Part shown: piece by piece, positions 6,948-13,033 of the stretch
Layout of the letters: every line of letters starts with the position of its first letter
How positions within the stretch are numbered: position 1 is the stretch's first letter
Source of the DNA: an uncultured Ruminococcus sp.
GTDB lineage: Bacteria; Bacillota; Clostridia; Oscillospirales; Ruminococcaceae
Assembly (NCBI GenBank): GCA_947175975.1
Contig: CAMWOX010000023.1
Span: 1 to 13,033 of the forward strand
Direction: 5' to 3'
Length of the DNA: 13,033 bases
Notes under the pieces: model-generated
Told to the model about the DNA's origin: nothing
Database searches by the model: none
What the model saw: only the letters and a program-made list of their open reading frames with translations
Program-made: the position numbers and the translations under genes

Positions 6948-8165
6948 ATGAAAATTTTGATCATCGGCGGTGGTGCAGCCGGTTGTTATGCGGCTGTTCA
7001 TGCTGCAAAAGCCGGACATGAAATTATCATTCTGGAGAAAAATAAAACAATTGGCAAAAAACTCCGGATTACGGGTAAAGGCAGATGTAATCTGACAAAT
7101 AACTGTGATTTGCAGGAATTAATCAGAAATATTCCTCGCAATGCCAGGTTTTTATACAGTGCATTTGCAGCATGTCAGCCACAGAATGTGATGCAATATT
7201 TTGAGAATCTAGGCGTTGTACTCAAAACGGAACGGGGTAATAGAGTGTTTCCAGTGAGCGATCAGGCATCTGAAATTGTGGAAGCACTGCATACAGAACT
7301 AAAAAGATTACAAGTAAAAATCTTACATGAAACTGTTACAGAACTTTTGATTGAAAATCAGATCTGTAAGGGTGTCGTGTGTGGTGAAAAAGTATTCCGT
7401 GCAGACCGGATTCTGTTAGCCGCAGGCGGTGCGACTTATCCTGGCACAGGATCGGAAGGCGACAGTTACAGGCTCGCACAACAGGCAGGGCATACAATCG
7501 AAGCACTTCGTCCGTCGTTAGTTCCCCTGGAAACATTGGAACGTGACTGTGCCGAGATGATGGGAGTTTCTTTGAAAAATGTTACATTAACACTACGAAG
7601 TAAAAATAAGATTCTCTATCAGGAACAAGGAGAAATGCTGTTTACGCATTTCGGTGTTTCTGGTCCTCTGGTACTGAGTGCATCAGCACATATGTGTGAT
7701 GCTGGTGTGCATACATTGCATATTGATCTGAAACCGGCATTGCATCCGGAACAGCTTGATAAAAGATTACAGAGAGAGATTGCTGCAAATCCCAATCAGC
7801 AGTTATCCAATTTATTAAGAAAGCTTGTGCCTGCGAATATGGTCATGTCACTGATCGGCAGATTGCAGATTCCACCTTATCTGAAAAATCATTCTCTGAC
7901 AAAACAGCAGAGAATGCAGATCTGTGAGAAATTAAAGAATTTTGATTTCACTGTCAGAAATACCAGACCTATGGCGGAGGGAATTATTACCAGAGGCGGT
8001 GTCTCTTGTAAGGAAGTCAATCCGAAAACAATGGAATCCAGATTGCTGAAAAATCTGTTTTTTGCCGGAGAAGTGCTTGATGTGGATGCCTACACCGGCG
8101 GATTTAACTTGCAGATTGCATTCTCTACGGCGTTTCTGGCTGCGGAATCTATGGAAGCAATTTGA
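6948..8165 (+). CDS. HI0933/YhiN-family FAD-dependent oxidoreductase
   Basis: This is a cytoplasmic flavoprotein of 405 residues. The N terminus carries the dinucleotide-binding GGGAAG (7-12) with Glu30 at the end of the second strand. The family motif GKKLRITGKGRCNLTN follows at 36-51, then LLAAGGATYPGTGSEGD in the middle, and the C-terminal FAD contact FFAGEVLDVDAYTGGFNLQ at about 371-389. These are all HI0933-family hallmarks. Databases label relatives as NAD(P)/FAD-dependent oxidoreductases, aminoacetone oxidase-like or BaiN-like; the physiological substrate is not established, so I give none. ATG 6948 has GAGGAG at 6931-6936, inside the end of the DUF3006 gene. It is the last gene of its run, and a promoter begins 13 bases after its stop. 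Confidence 0.92.
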   Translation: MKILIIGGGAAGCYAAVHAAKAGHEIIILEKNKTIGKKLRITGKGRCNLTNNCDLQELIRNIPRNARFLYSAFAACQPQNVMQYFENLGVVLKTERGNRVFPVSDQASEIVEALHTELKRLQVKILHETVTELLIENQICKGVVCGEKVFRADRILLAAGGATYPGTGSEGDSYRLAQQAGHTIEALRPSLVPLETLERDCAEMMGVSLKNVTLTLRSKNKILYQEQGEMLFTHFGVSGPLVLSASAHMCDAGVHTLHIDLKPALHPEQLDKRLQREIAANPNQQLSNLLRKLVPANMVMSLIGRLQIPPYLKNHSLTKQQRMQICEKLKNFDFTVRNTRPMAEGIITRGGVSCKEVNPKTMESRLLKNLFFAGEVLDVDAYTGGFNLQIAFSTAFLAAESMEAI

Positions 8166-8170
8166 TTTTT

Positions 8171-8197
8171 CGGAATACTTGACATTCTGGTTTTTTT
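8171..8197 (+). terminator. Weak possible intrinsic terminator after the flavoprotein gene
   Basis: CGGAAT (8171-8176) can pair with ATTCTG (8184-8189), including one G-U pair, around a seven-base loop. A run of seven T follows at 8191-8197 after a single G. The stem is short and AT-rich, so it would be inefficient. It lies exactly over the -35 box and spacer of the cmk promoter. Confidence 0.35.
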
Positions 8198-8207
8198 ATG
8201 TTATAAT
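8179..8207 (+). promoter_or_regulatory. Consensus sigma-A promoter for cmk-plsC-ispH-S1
   Basis: TTGACA at 8179-8184 and TATAAT at 8202-8207 are exact, with the ideal 17-base spacer and TG at 8199-8200. Transcription should start near 8214, giving a short leader of about 36 bases before the cmk ATG. This predicts high constitutive expression of the unit. Confidence 0.9.
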
Positions 8208-8249
8208 AATAAAATACTAGCGTTATTGATTGTGTGATAGGAGAATCTC

Positions 8250-8921
8250 ATGAAAAAAATGAATGTTGCAATAGATGGACCTGGTGGTGCGGGCAAGAGC
8301 AGTATTTCCCGGGTTATTGCAGAGGAATTGAATTTTATTCATGTCGATACCGGGGCAATGTACCGGGCAATCGGCTTGTATGCAATCAGGAATCAGTGTC
8401 TTGATGCGGATCAGATCACAGAAAAACTTCCGGAAATTTCGGTAACACTCAAATTTATCGGCGGTGTGCAGAGAGTCATGCTATGTGACGAAGATGTGAC
8501 GGATTATATCCGGAGTCCTGAGGTTTCCATGGCAGCATCAAAAGTATCTGCCGTTCCGGCAGTCCGTGCGCATTTATTGGATTTGCAGAAGAAAATCGCT
8601 ACTGAAAATGATATTATCATGGACGGTAGGGATATTGGTTCGGTGGTACTCCCAGATGCAGATCTGAAAATTTTTCTGACAGCGTCTGCGGAAGAGAGAG
8701 CAAGCCGGAGATATTTGGAATTGAAAGAAAAGCCGGATTGTCCAAGCTATGAAGAAGTCCTTGCAGATATTCGTCAGCGTGATGAAAATGATATGAACCG
8801 TGCCATTGCACCATTGTGTCAGGCAGAGGATGCCATTTTTGTGGATAGTTCCGAAATGGGTTTTCATGAAGTCGTTGCGTATATTGAAAGTTTAATCCGG
8901 GAAAAACTGAACGAATTATGA
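8250..8921 (+). CDS. cmk: (d)CMP kinase (cytidylate kinase)
   Basis: The enzyme phosphorylates CMP and dCMP with ATP in pyrimidine nucleotide recycling. The 223-residue protein has the usual bacterial length. The P-loop GPGGAGKSS is at 10-18, DTGAMYRA at 33-40 forms part of the CMP site, the insert around EVSMAASKVSAVPAVR (91-106) is typical, DGRDIGSVVLPDA at 125-137 is the strongest signature, and the Arg-rich lid SAEERASRRY spans 146-155. AGGAG at 8239-8243 sits six bases before ATG 8250; an internal ATG three codons later has no better site. The gene end overlaps plsC by four bases (ATGA), implying coupled translation. The order flavoprotein-cmk-plsC-ispH-S1 is common in Clostridia. Confidence 0.97.
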   Translation: MKKMNVAIDGPGGAGKSSISRVIAEELNFIHVDTGAMYRAIGLYAIRNQCLDADQITEKLPEISVTLKFIGGVQRVMLCDEDVTDYIRSPEVSMAASKVSAVPAVRAHLLDLQKKIATENDIIMDGRDIGSVVLPDADLKIFLTASAEERASRRYLELKEKPDCPSYEEVLADIRQRDENDMNRAIAPLCQAEDAIFVDSSEMGFHEVVAYIESLIREKLNEL

Positions 8922-9547
8922 TTTATTATTTTGTAATGATACTCGTCAGACTGGCAATGTATTTCTGGTTTGATCTGAAATTTGAACACAGAGAGCGGAT
9001 TGACAAGCATAAAAATTATATTTATGTGTCAAATCACAGGAGTTATGCAGATCCTGTATTTGTTGCTTTGGCAGGCTATGGAAGATACAGTTTCATGGCA
9101 AAAAAAGAATTGTTTGAAAAGCCTGTATTTGCCGCATTGATTCGTTGGCTGGGGGCATTTCCGGTAGAGCGTGGCAAAGGGGATTCCGCTGTGATTGATA
9201 CAGCTGTGAAAAGCGTGCAGGATGGAAGAAGCCTGCTGATCTTTCCTGAGGGTACACGCAGCAAAGATGGACGTGTCGGCAGAGGGAAAGCCGGGGTTGC
9301 ATTAGTTGCAACAAAAGTGCAGGCGGATATTATTCCAATCGGAATTAATTTTCAGGGAGAAAAACTGCATTTTCGCAGTAAAGTAATTGTTCGTGTCGGC
9401 GAACCAATTCCGGCAGGCAGTCTGCCGTCTGTGGAACATCTTACAGAAAGGGAGCTGCTCAAAACGCTCCGTATGGAATACATTCCGACTATCATGAACA
9501 GCATCCGGGATTTAGTGGACGAGCCGGAAAAGCCGGCAGAAAAATGA
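8918..9547 (+). CDS. plsC: 1-acyl-sn-glycerol-3-phosphate acyltransferase (PlsC family)
   Basis: Family members acylate lysophosphatidic acid to phosphatidic acid at the inner face of the membrane. The 209-residue protein starts with a hydrophobic segment (about 2-18) that would anchor it. The acyltransferase motifs are all present: NHRSYAD with catalytic His40 and Asp45, the substrate-site FPVERG at 81-86, FPEGTRS at 109-115, and a later proline-bearing IIPIGI motif. The start ATG lies within the cmk stop (ATGA), so the gene depends on coupling with cmk. Its own stop overlaps the ispH ribosome binding site. The acceptor could be another lysophospholipid, since the domain alone does not fix it. 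Confidence 0.93.
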   Translation: MIYYFVMILVRLAMYFWFDLKFEHRERIDKHKNYIYVSNHRSYADPVFVALAGYGRYSFMAKKELFEKPVFAALIRWLGAFPVERGKGDSAVIDTAVKSVQDGRSLLIFPEGTRSKDGRVGRGKAGVALVATKVQADIIPIGINFQGEKLHFRSKVIVRVGEPIPAGSLPSVEHLTERELLKTLRMEYIPTIMNSIRDLVDEPEKPAEK

Positions 9548-9553
9548 GGTGAT
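9546..9553 (+). promoter_or_regulatory. Ribosome binding site that decides the ispH start
   Basis: GAGGTGAT matches the anti-Shine-Dalgarno sequence over eight bases. It points to TTG 9558 as the start, since the alternative GTG at 9549 lies inside the site itself. It overlaps the TGA of plsC at 9545-9547, favouring termination-reinitiation coupling. Confidence 0.8.
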
Positions 9554-9557
9554 TTCC

Positions 9558-10457
9558 TTGCAGATCAGAACTGCAAAGTCGGCAGGTTTCTGCTATGGTG
9601 TTAGCAGAGCTGTCAAAAAAGCAGAACAGGCACTCGATGAGGGAAAGCCTGTTGCAACTTTAGGTCCTATTATTCATAATACAGATGTTGTGAATGCAAT
9701 GCAGGAACGGGGTGCAAGAATTATTTCGAAAGTTTCAGAACTGAAACCGGGTGAATATGTTGTGATTCGTTCTCACGGTGTCGCTAAAAATATCTATGAT
9801 GAAATCCATGCACTGGGAAATCCTGTGATTGATGCGACTTGTCCTTATGTGAAAAGAATCCATGATATTGTTGCGGAAGAAACCGCAAAAGGCAGTTTTA
9901 TTTTGATTGCAGGTGATGAACAGCATCCGGAAGTGCAAGGAATTGTTGGTCATTGTCAACAAAATTTTTTCGTTTTTAAAGATAAATTTGTGCTGAAAGA
10001 CTTTTTTCAGAATTTAGAAAAAAATTTTGAAAAAAGACTTGCAATTGTTAGTCAAACGACTTATAATAGTATATTATGGAGGGATGCTCTCAAAATACTC
10101 CCCATGCAGGATTTTGAGATTACAATCTATGAAACAATCTGTCGTGCAACAGAAGAAAGGCAGACCGCTGCTGCGGAGCTGGCTTCCCAGTCTGACTGTA
10201 TGATTGTAATTGGTGGAAAACACAGTTCCAATACTGTGAAATTATATGATGTCTGCTCCCGGTACTGCAAGACCTATCATATCGAGAATGCAGATGAGCT
10301 TGAAATTTTAAAGCTTTCTGATGCCGAGAAAATTGGCATTACTGCCGGTGCGTCCACGCCGGCACATATTATTAAGGAGGTAATTTTTACCATGGAAGAA
10401 AATCTGAACAGAAGTCCAGAAACTGAAGAAGAAATCGACTTTGCACAGGCAATCTAG
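9558..10457 (+). CDS. ispH: 4-hydroxy-3-methylbut-2-enyl diphosphate reductase IspH (LytB)
   Basis: IspH is the last enzyme of the MEP pathway, a [4Fe-4S] protein that reduces HMBPP to IPP and DMAPP. From TTG 9558 the protein has 299 residues and its first cluster cysteine becomes Cys12 (AGFCYGV), exactly as in characterised enzymes, which supports this start. The others are in DATCPYVK and ETICRATEERQ. HNTDVVN, QHPEVQG, QTTYN, SSNTVKLY and GITAGASTPAHIIKEV are also conserved. After the enzyme core an acidic tail of about 20 residues leads to a TAG at 10455-10457. The frame remains open past this TAG straight into the S1 protein, and the tail resembles the linker of fused clostridial IspH-S1 proteins. 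The stretch near 9955-10075 is unusually AT-rich. The IspH part itself is complete and should be active. Confidence 0.95.
   Translation: MQIRTAKSAGFCYGVSRAVKKAEQALDEGKPVATLGPIIHNTDVVNAMQERGARIISKVSELKPGEYVVIRSHGVAKNIYDEIHALGNPVIDATCPYVKRIHDIVAEETAKGSFILIAGDEQHPEVQGIVGHCQQNFFVFKDKFVLKDFFQNLEKNFEKRLAIVSQTTYNSILWRDALKILPMQDFEITIYETICRATEERQTAAAELASQSDCMIVIGGKHSSNTVKLYDVCSRYCKTYHIENADELEILKLSDAEKIGITAGASTPAHIIKEVIFTMEENLNRSPETEEEIDFAQAI
10039..10067 (+). promoter_or_regulatory. Possible internal promoter within ispH
   Basis: TTGCAA (10039-10044) and an exact TATAAT (10062-10067) are 17 bases apart inside ispH. The -35 has four of six matches. The TATAAT overlaps codons of the conserved QTTYN motif, so chance is quite possible in this AT-rich stretch. 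If real it would give an mRNA for the S1 protein without full ispH. Confidence 0.3.
10374..10394 (+). promoter_or_regulatory. Internal Shine-Dalgarno and ATG near the ispH 3' end
   Basis: AAGGAGG at 10374-10380 is a full-strength ribosome site, followed after 11 bases by the in-frame ATG at 10392. The bases also encode the conserved IIKEV of IspH, so they are explained partly by coding. Initiation here would read 21 codons and stop at the same TAG that ends ispH. Confidence 0.4.
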
Positions 10458-10487
10458 AAAGAAAGCTTCAGCAAAAAATTGAGAAAC

Positions 10488-10499
10488 GGAGATAGAGTG
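10488..10499 (+). promoter_or_regulatory. Ribosome binding site and GTG start of the S1 gene
   Basis: GGAG at 10488-10491 lies five bases before GTG 10497. It is the only well-placed ribosome site after the TAG; the TTG at 10479 has none. Initiation here would begin the S1 protein just at its first beta strand. Confidence 0.55.
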
Positions 10500-11504
10500 A
10501 AAGGCATTGTCGTGTCTGTAAATAACAGTGAAGTTATCGTTGACTTGTCCGGTGCAAAGCAGACCGGTACTGTTCCGGCAAGTGAGCTGACAAATGATCC
10601 GAGCAAGAAACCTTCTGATATTGTAAGTGTAAACGATGAACTCGAACTGATCGTTACAAAAGTAAGTGATCAGGACGGTATGGCTACTCTCTCCAAGAAA
10701 AGAGTGGATGAGCAGGCTGGCGTTGACAAGATTGTTAAGGCAAAAGAAGAGGGTGCTATTCTCGAAGCTGTTGTCAGCACTGTTGTCAAGGGCGGTGTAA
10801 ACGTATTCTGTGAAGGCGTACGTGTATTTATTCCTGCATCCCACACAGGACTTCCCAGAGATGCTGCACTGGAGACGCTGAAAGGTCAGACAGTGAAGTT
10901 TGTGATTCTGGAAGCTCCGGAACGCAGAAAGAGTGCTGTTGGTTCTATCAAGGCTGTTTCCCGCAGAGAGAGAGACGCTGCCAAGGCTGTATTCTGGAAA
11001 GATGCAGAAGTTGGCAAGGAATACGAGGGCGAAGTGAAGTCCATCACAAGCTATGGTGCATTCGTGGATCTCGGCGGCATTGACGGCATGGTGCATATTT
11101 CTGAACTGTCCTGGAACAGAATCAAACATCCGAGCCAAGTTGTTTCTGTTGGTGATGTACTTAAAGTGTATATCAAAGATCTTGATCCTGAGAAAGAACG
11201 TATTTCTCTGGGTTATAAGAGAACAGAAGACAATCCGTGGGAGAAGTTCAAGGCAGAATATGCAGAGGGTGATGTTGTAACGGCTAAGATCGTTTCCACT
11301 ACATCTTTTGGCGCATTTGCACAGATTATTGATGGTGTAGATGGTCTGATTCATATTTCCCAGTTAGCTAACCGCAGAGTAGAGAATGTCAGAGACGTTG
11401 TTTCTGTCGGTGACGAAGTACAGGTGAAGATCATTGGAATTGATCTTGACAACAAGCGTATTTCCCTCTCTATCAGAGAATTGCTTGACGAAGAAGATTA
11501 TTAA
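10497..11504 (+). CDS. S1 RNA-binding protein with four S1 domains (RpsA-like), in frame with IspH
   Basis: The protein binds RNA through four S1 OB-fold repeats at about 1-69, 86-155, 173-241 and 258-328 of 335 residues. The third and fourth are canonical (SYGAFVDLGGIDGMVHISEL, SFGAFAQIIDGVDGLIHISQL in part, each closing with RISL); the first two are more divergent. Fewer repeats than E. coli S1 (six) is normal for Firmicutes. In many Clostridia this protein is the C-terminal half of an IspH fusion. Here the same frame continues from ispH through one TAG, and codons between TAG and GTG (KESFSKKLRNGDR) still read as protein, including the Gly-Asp that usually opens the first S1 strand. GTG 10497 is chosen for its GGAG; TTG 10479 or readthrough from ispH are alternatives. 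The role in translation is inferred from family. Confidence 0.85.
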   Translation: MKGIVVSVNNSEVIVDLSGAKQTGTVPASELTNDPSKKPSDIVSVNDELELIVTKVSDQDGMATLSKKRVDEQAGVDKIVKAKEEGAILEAVVSTVVKGGVNVFCEGVRVFIPASHTGLPRDAALETLKGQTVKFVILEAPERRKSAVGSIKAVSRRERDAAKAVFWKDAEVGKEYEGEVKSITSYGAFVDLGGIDGMVHISELSWNRIKHPSQVVSVGDVLKVYIKDLDPEKERISLGYKRTEDNPWEKFKAEYAEGDVVTAKIVSTTSFGAFAQIIDGVDGLIHISQLANRRVENVRDVVSVGDEVQVKIIGIDLDNKRISLSIRELLDEEDY

Positions 11505-11516
11505 TTCAGGATTCAG

Positions 11517-11546
11517 AAAAACCCTGCCGGATCCGGCAGGGTTTTT
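11517..11546. terminator. Bidirectional rho-independent terminator shared by the S1 gene and pyk
   Basis: This is a perfect inverted repeat with no mismatch: the left arm at 11517-11531 contains AAAAACCCTGCC and the right arm at 11532-11546 contains GGCAGGGTTTTT, meeting at GGATCC. Read on the plus strand, the GC stem is followed by five T for the S1 transcript. Read on the minus strand it is equally followed by five T for pyk, whose stop is 39 bases away. Confidence 0.93.
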
Positions 11547-11584
11547 GTTGTAATCCGGGATATTCCGGCACATTCCAGTATATC

Positions 11585-13009
11585 TTAGATTTTTTCTACT
11601 TTCATGAGATTGGTCATACCAGAAATCCCCAGCGGCACACCTGCTGTGATGACGACAAGGTCCCCCTCTTTGACATGTCCATGTTCTTTCGCAGCTGCAA
11701 CTGCTTTTGCGAAAAGGGTATCTGTATTGTCTTCTTCGTCGATTACAAATGGTGTTACGCCCCAGCTCATGTTCATTTTACGCTGATTGTCTTCATCCGT
11801 TGTACAGCCAAGGATCTGTACAGCCGGACGGAATTTGGAAATTAGTCTTGCTGTCTTTCCTCTCTTGGTAACAGCAATGATTGCTTTTGCATTTAGATCA
11901 TGAGCCGTTGTTACAGCAGCATGTGCAATACCCTCTGCAATCGTTGCATTTTCATTTTCTTTTCTGGAGGCAAATTCATGCTTATAATCAATATTGCCCT
12001 CTGTCGTGGAGGCAATCAGATCCATTGTACGCACAACTTCCACAGGATACTGTCCGGCAGCAGTCTCTCCGGAGAGCATGATCGCACTTGTGCCGTCGTA
12101 GATTGCGTTTGCAACGTCAGTGATTTCCGCACGGGTCGGACGGGGATTGTTAATCATGGATTCAAGCATCTGCGTCGCCGTGATGACCTGTTTTCCGGCG
12201 TTGTAGCCTTTCTGGATCAATTGTTTCTGAATGGCAGGGATCTGCTCGAACGGAATTTCTACACCCATATCCCCACGGGCAACCATAATTCCGTCTGCGG
12301 TTTCCAGAATTTCATCAATATTCTGAACACCGTCCAGATTTTCAATTTTGGCAATGATCCGGACGTTGAACCAGCCGAGGCTTTCTGTGAATCTTCTTAA
12401 ATAATTAATATCTGCGGAGGATCTGACAAAGCTTGCGGCAATGAAATCATAGCCCATCTTTGCACCAAATTCCAGGTCATTCATATCAGCGTCGCTCAGA
12501 TATGGCATGGATAATCTCACACCGGGGACGTTAATGCCTTTATTATTTGAGAGTACACCGCCATGAATGACACGGCAGATAACATCTGTCCGGGTAATTT
12601 TCTCCGCAAGCAGTTCAATGACACCATCATTGATCAGAATCCTTGTGCCAACACTGACATCCTGGGGCAGATTCTTGAACGTAATGCTGCCGATTTCATT
12701 CGTGCAGGGAACATCATTCGTTGTGAGTGTGTAGAGATCGCCGTCAAAGATTTCTACGGGTTTGTCATCAATGAATTTTCTCAACCTGACTTCTGGCCCT
12801 TTGGTATCCAGCATGGTTGCAATCGGAAGCTGCAATTCTTCACGAAGTTTGACAATTGTTTCAAAACGCTGTTTATGCGTTGCATAATCACCGTGGGAAA
12901 AATTGAATCTTGCGACATTCATGCCAGACAGCATCATTTCACGCAGAACAGATTCCTGATCCGTTGCCGGACCAATGGTGCAGATGATTTTGGTTTTTCT
13001 GTTACTCAT
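11585..13009 (-). CDS. pyk: Pyruvate kinase
   Basis: Pyruvate kinase makes pyruvate and ATP from phosphoenolpyruvate and ADP, the last step of glycolysis. The 474-residue protein is full length and lacks the extra C-terminal PEP-utiliser-like domain found in Bacillus enzymes. Visible active-site residues are Arg34, Asn36 and Ser38 (ARFNFSHG), Asp68 and Thr69 for the monovalent cation (LDTKGPEVR), Lys221 and Glu223 (IAKIEN), Asp247 (ARGDMG) and Thr278 (ITATQML). Glu73 in KGPEVR corresponds to Glu117 of the muscle enzyme, which by known sequence-function correlation predicts potassium dependence. About residues 360-470 form the C-terminal regulatory domain. The ATG at 13009 has AGGAG (complement of 13020-13024) ten bases upstream. 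The gene converges on the S1 gene; its promoter lies beyond the window. Confidence 0.98.
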   Translation of the reverse strand: MSNRKTKIICTIGPATDQESVLREMMLSGMNVARFNFSHGDYATHKQRFETIVKLREELQLPIATMLDTKGPEVRLRKFIDDKPVEIFDGDLYTLTTNDVPCTNEIGSITFKNLPQDVSVGTRILINDGVIELLAEKITRTDVICRVIHGGVLSNNKGINVPGVRLSMPYLSDADMNDLEFGAKMGYDFIAASFVRSSADINYLRRFTESLGWFNVRIIAKIENLDGVQNIDEILETADGIMVARGDMGVEIPFEQIPAIQKQLIQKGYNAGKQVITATQMLESMINNPRPTRAEITDVANAIYDGTSAIMLSGETAAGQYPVEVVRTMDLIASTTEGNIDYKHEFASRKENENATIAEGIAHAAVTTAHDLNAKAIIAVTKRGKTARLISKFRPAVQILGCTTDEDNQRKMNMSWGVTPFVIDEEDNTDTLFAKAVAAAKEHGHVKEGDLVVITAGVPLGISGMTNLMKVEKI

Positions 13010-13019
13010 GGGAATTTTT

Positions 13020-13024
13020 CTCCT
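13020..13024 (-). promoter_or_regulatory. Ribosome binding site of pyk
   Basis: The minus strand reads AGGAG here, ten bases before the pyk ATG, after an A-rich leader. The promoter itself is outside the window. Confidence 0.7.
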
Positions 13025-13033
13025 GTCTTTTTT

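Noticed and set aside
10455..10457. Pyrrolysine insertion or TAG recoding at the ispH stop
   Set aside because: No pyl genes, suppressor tRNA or structured insertion element are visible in the window, and one TAG cannot show recoding; mutation, error or ordinary readthrough is simpler.
10440..10500. Frameshift between ispH and the S1 gene
   Set aside because: Both regions are in the same frame (9558, 10455 and 10497 are all multiples of three), so only a stop codon separates them.
10308..11354. Minus-strand open frame of 348 codons opposite the ispH end and S1 gene
   Set aside because: It is rich in Cys, Asn, Phe and His with no recognisable domain, has no ribosome site, and mirrors two well-supported plus-strand genes; it is a codon-bias shadow.
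11900..12400. Plus-strand open frame of 166 codons opposite pyk
   Set aside because: It is fully inside the conserved catalytic part of pyk, has odd composition (many Cys, Arg, His) and no start site signal.

Overview
The window looks like a core chromosomal segment of a low-to-moderate-GC Firmicute of the class Clostridia, probably the Ruminococcaceae/Oscillospiraceae. This rests on gene order, strong Shine-Dalgarno sites of the AAGGAG type, consensus sigma-A promoters, and an IspH next to an in-frame four-domain S1 protein, which is a clostridial trait. I see no mobile element, tRNA, rRNA, CRISPR array or riboswitch. Almost everything is coding and no gap exceeds 300 bases.

Layout. (1) 87-1226 (+): a secreted D-Ala-D-Ala carboxypeptidase-like protein. 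(2) A near-perfect extended -10 promoter at 1246-1273 drives a packed run: tepA-like ClpP-fold protease, uppP, ftsK/spoIIIE, a membrane-anchored ComEC-like metallo-beta-lactamase-fold protein, a DUF3006 small protein coupled to it by a stop/start overlap, and a HI0933/YhiN-family flavoprotein. (3) A second promoter, TTGACA-N17-TATAAT at 8179-8207, starts cmk-plsC-ispH-S1, with overlapping or closely spaced genes. (4) A symmetrical hairpin at 11517-11546 ends this unit and also serves the convergent gene pyk (13009-11585, minus strand).

How the genes fit together. Several products supply the envelope: IspH makes IPP/DMAPP, the precursors of undecaprenyl carriers; UppP recycles undecaprenyl pyrophosphate; the carboxypeptidase-like protein would trim peptidoglycan peptides; PlsC makes phosphatidic acid. 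FtsK/SpoIIIE pumps DNA through the septum. Cmk and Pyk are housekeeping nucleotide and glycolytic enzymes.

The most interesting point is the IspH/S1 junction. The two coding regions lie in the same frame and are separated only by one TAG at 10455-10457. The codons on both sides of it read like the linker of the fused IspH-S1 protein known from Clostridia. It is the only TAG terminator among the twelve genes. A strong Shine-Dalgarno plus GTG at 10488-10499, an AAGGAGG plus ATG at 10374-10394, and a promoter-like site inside ispH suggest ways the S1 part could be made separately. A nonsense mutation, a sequence error or readthrough remain open.
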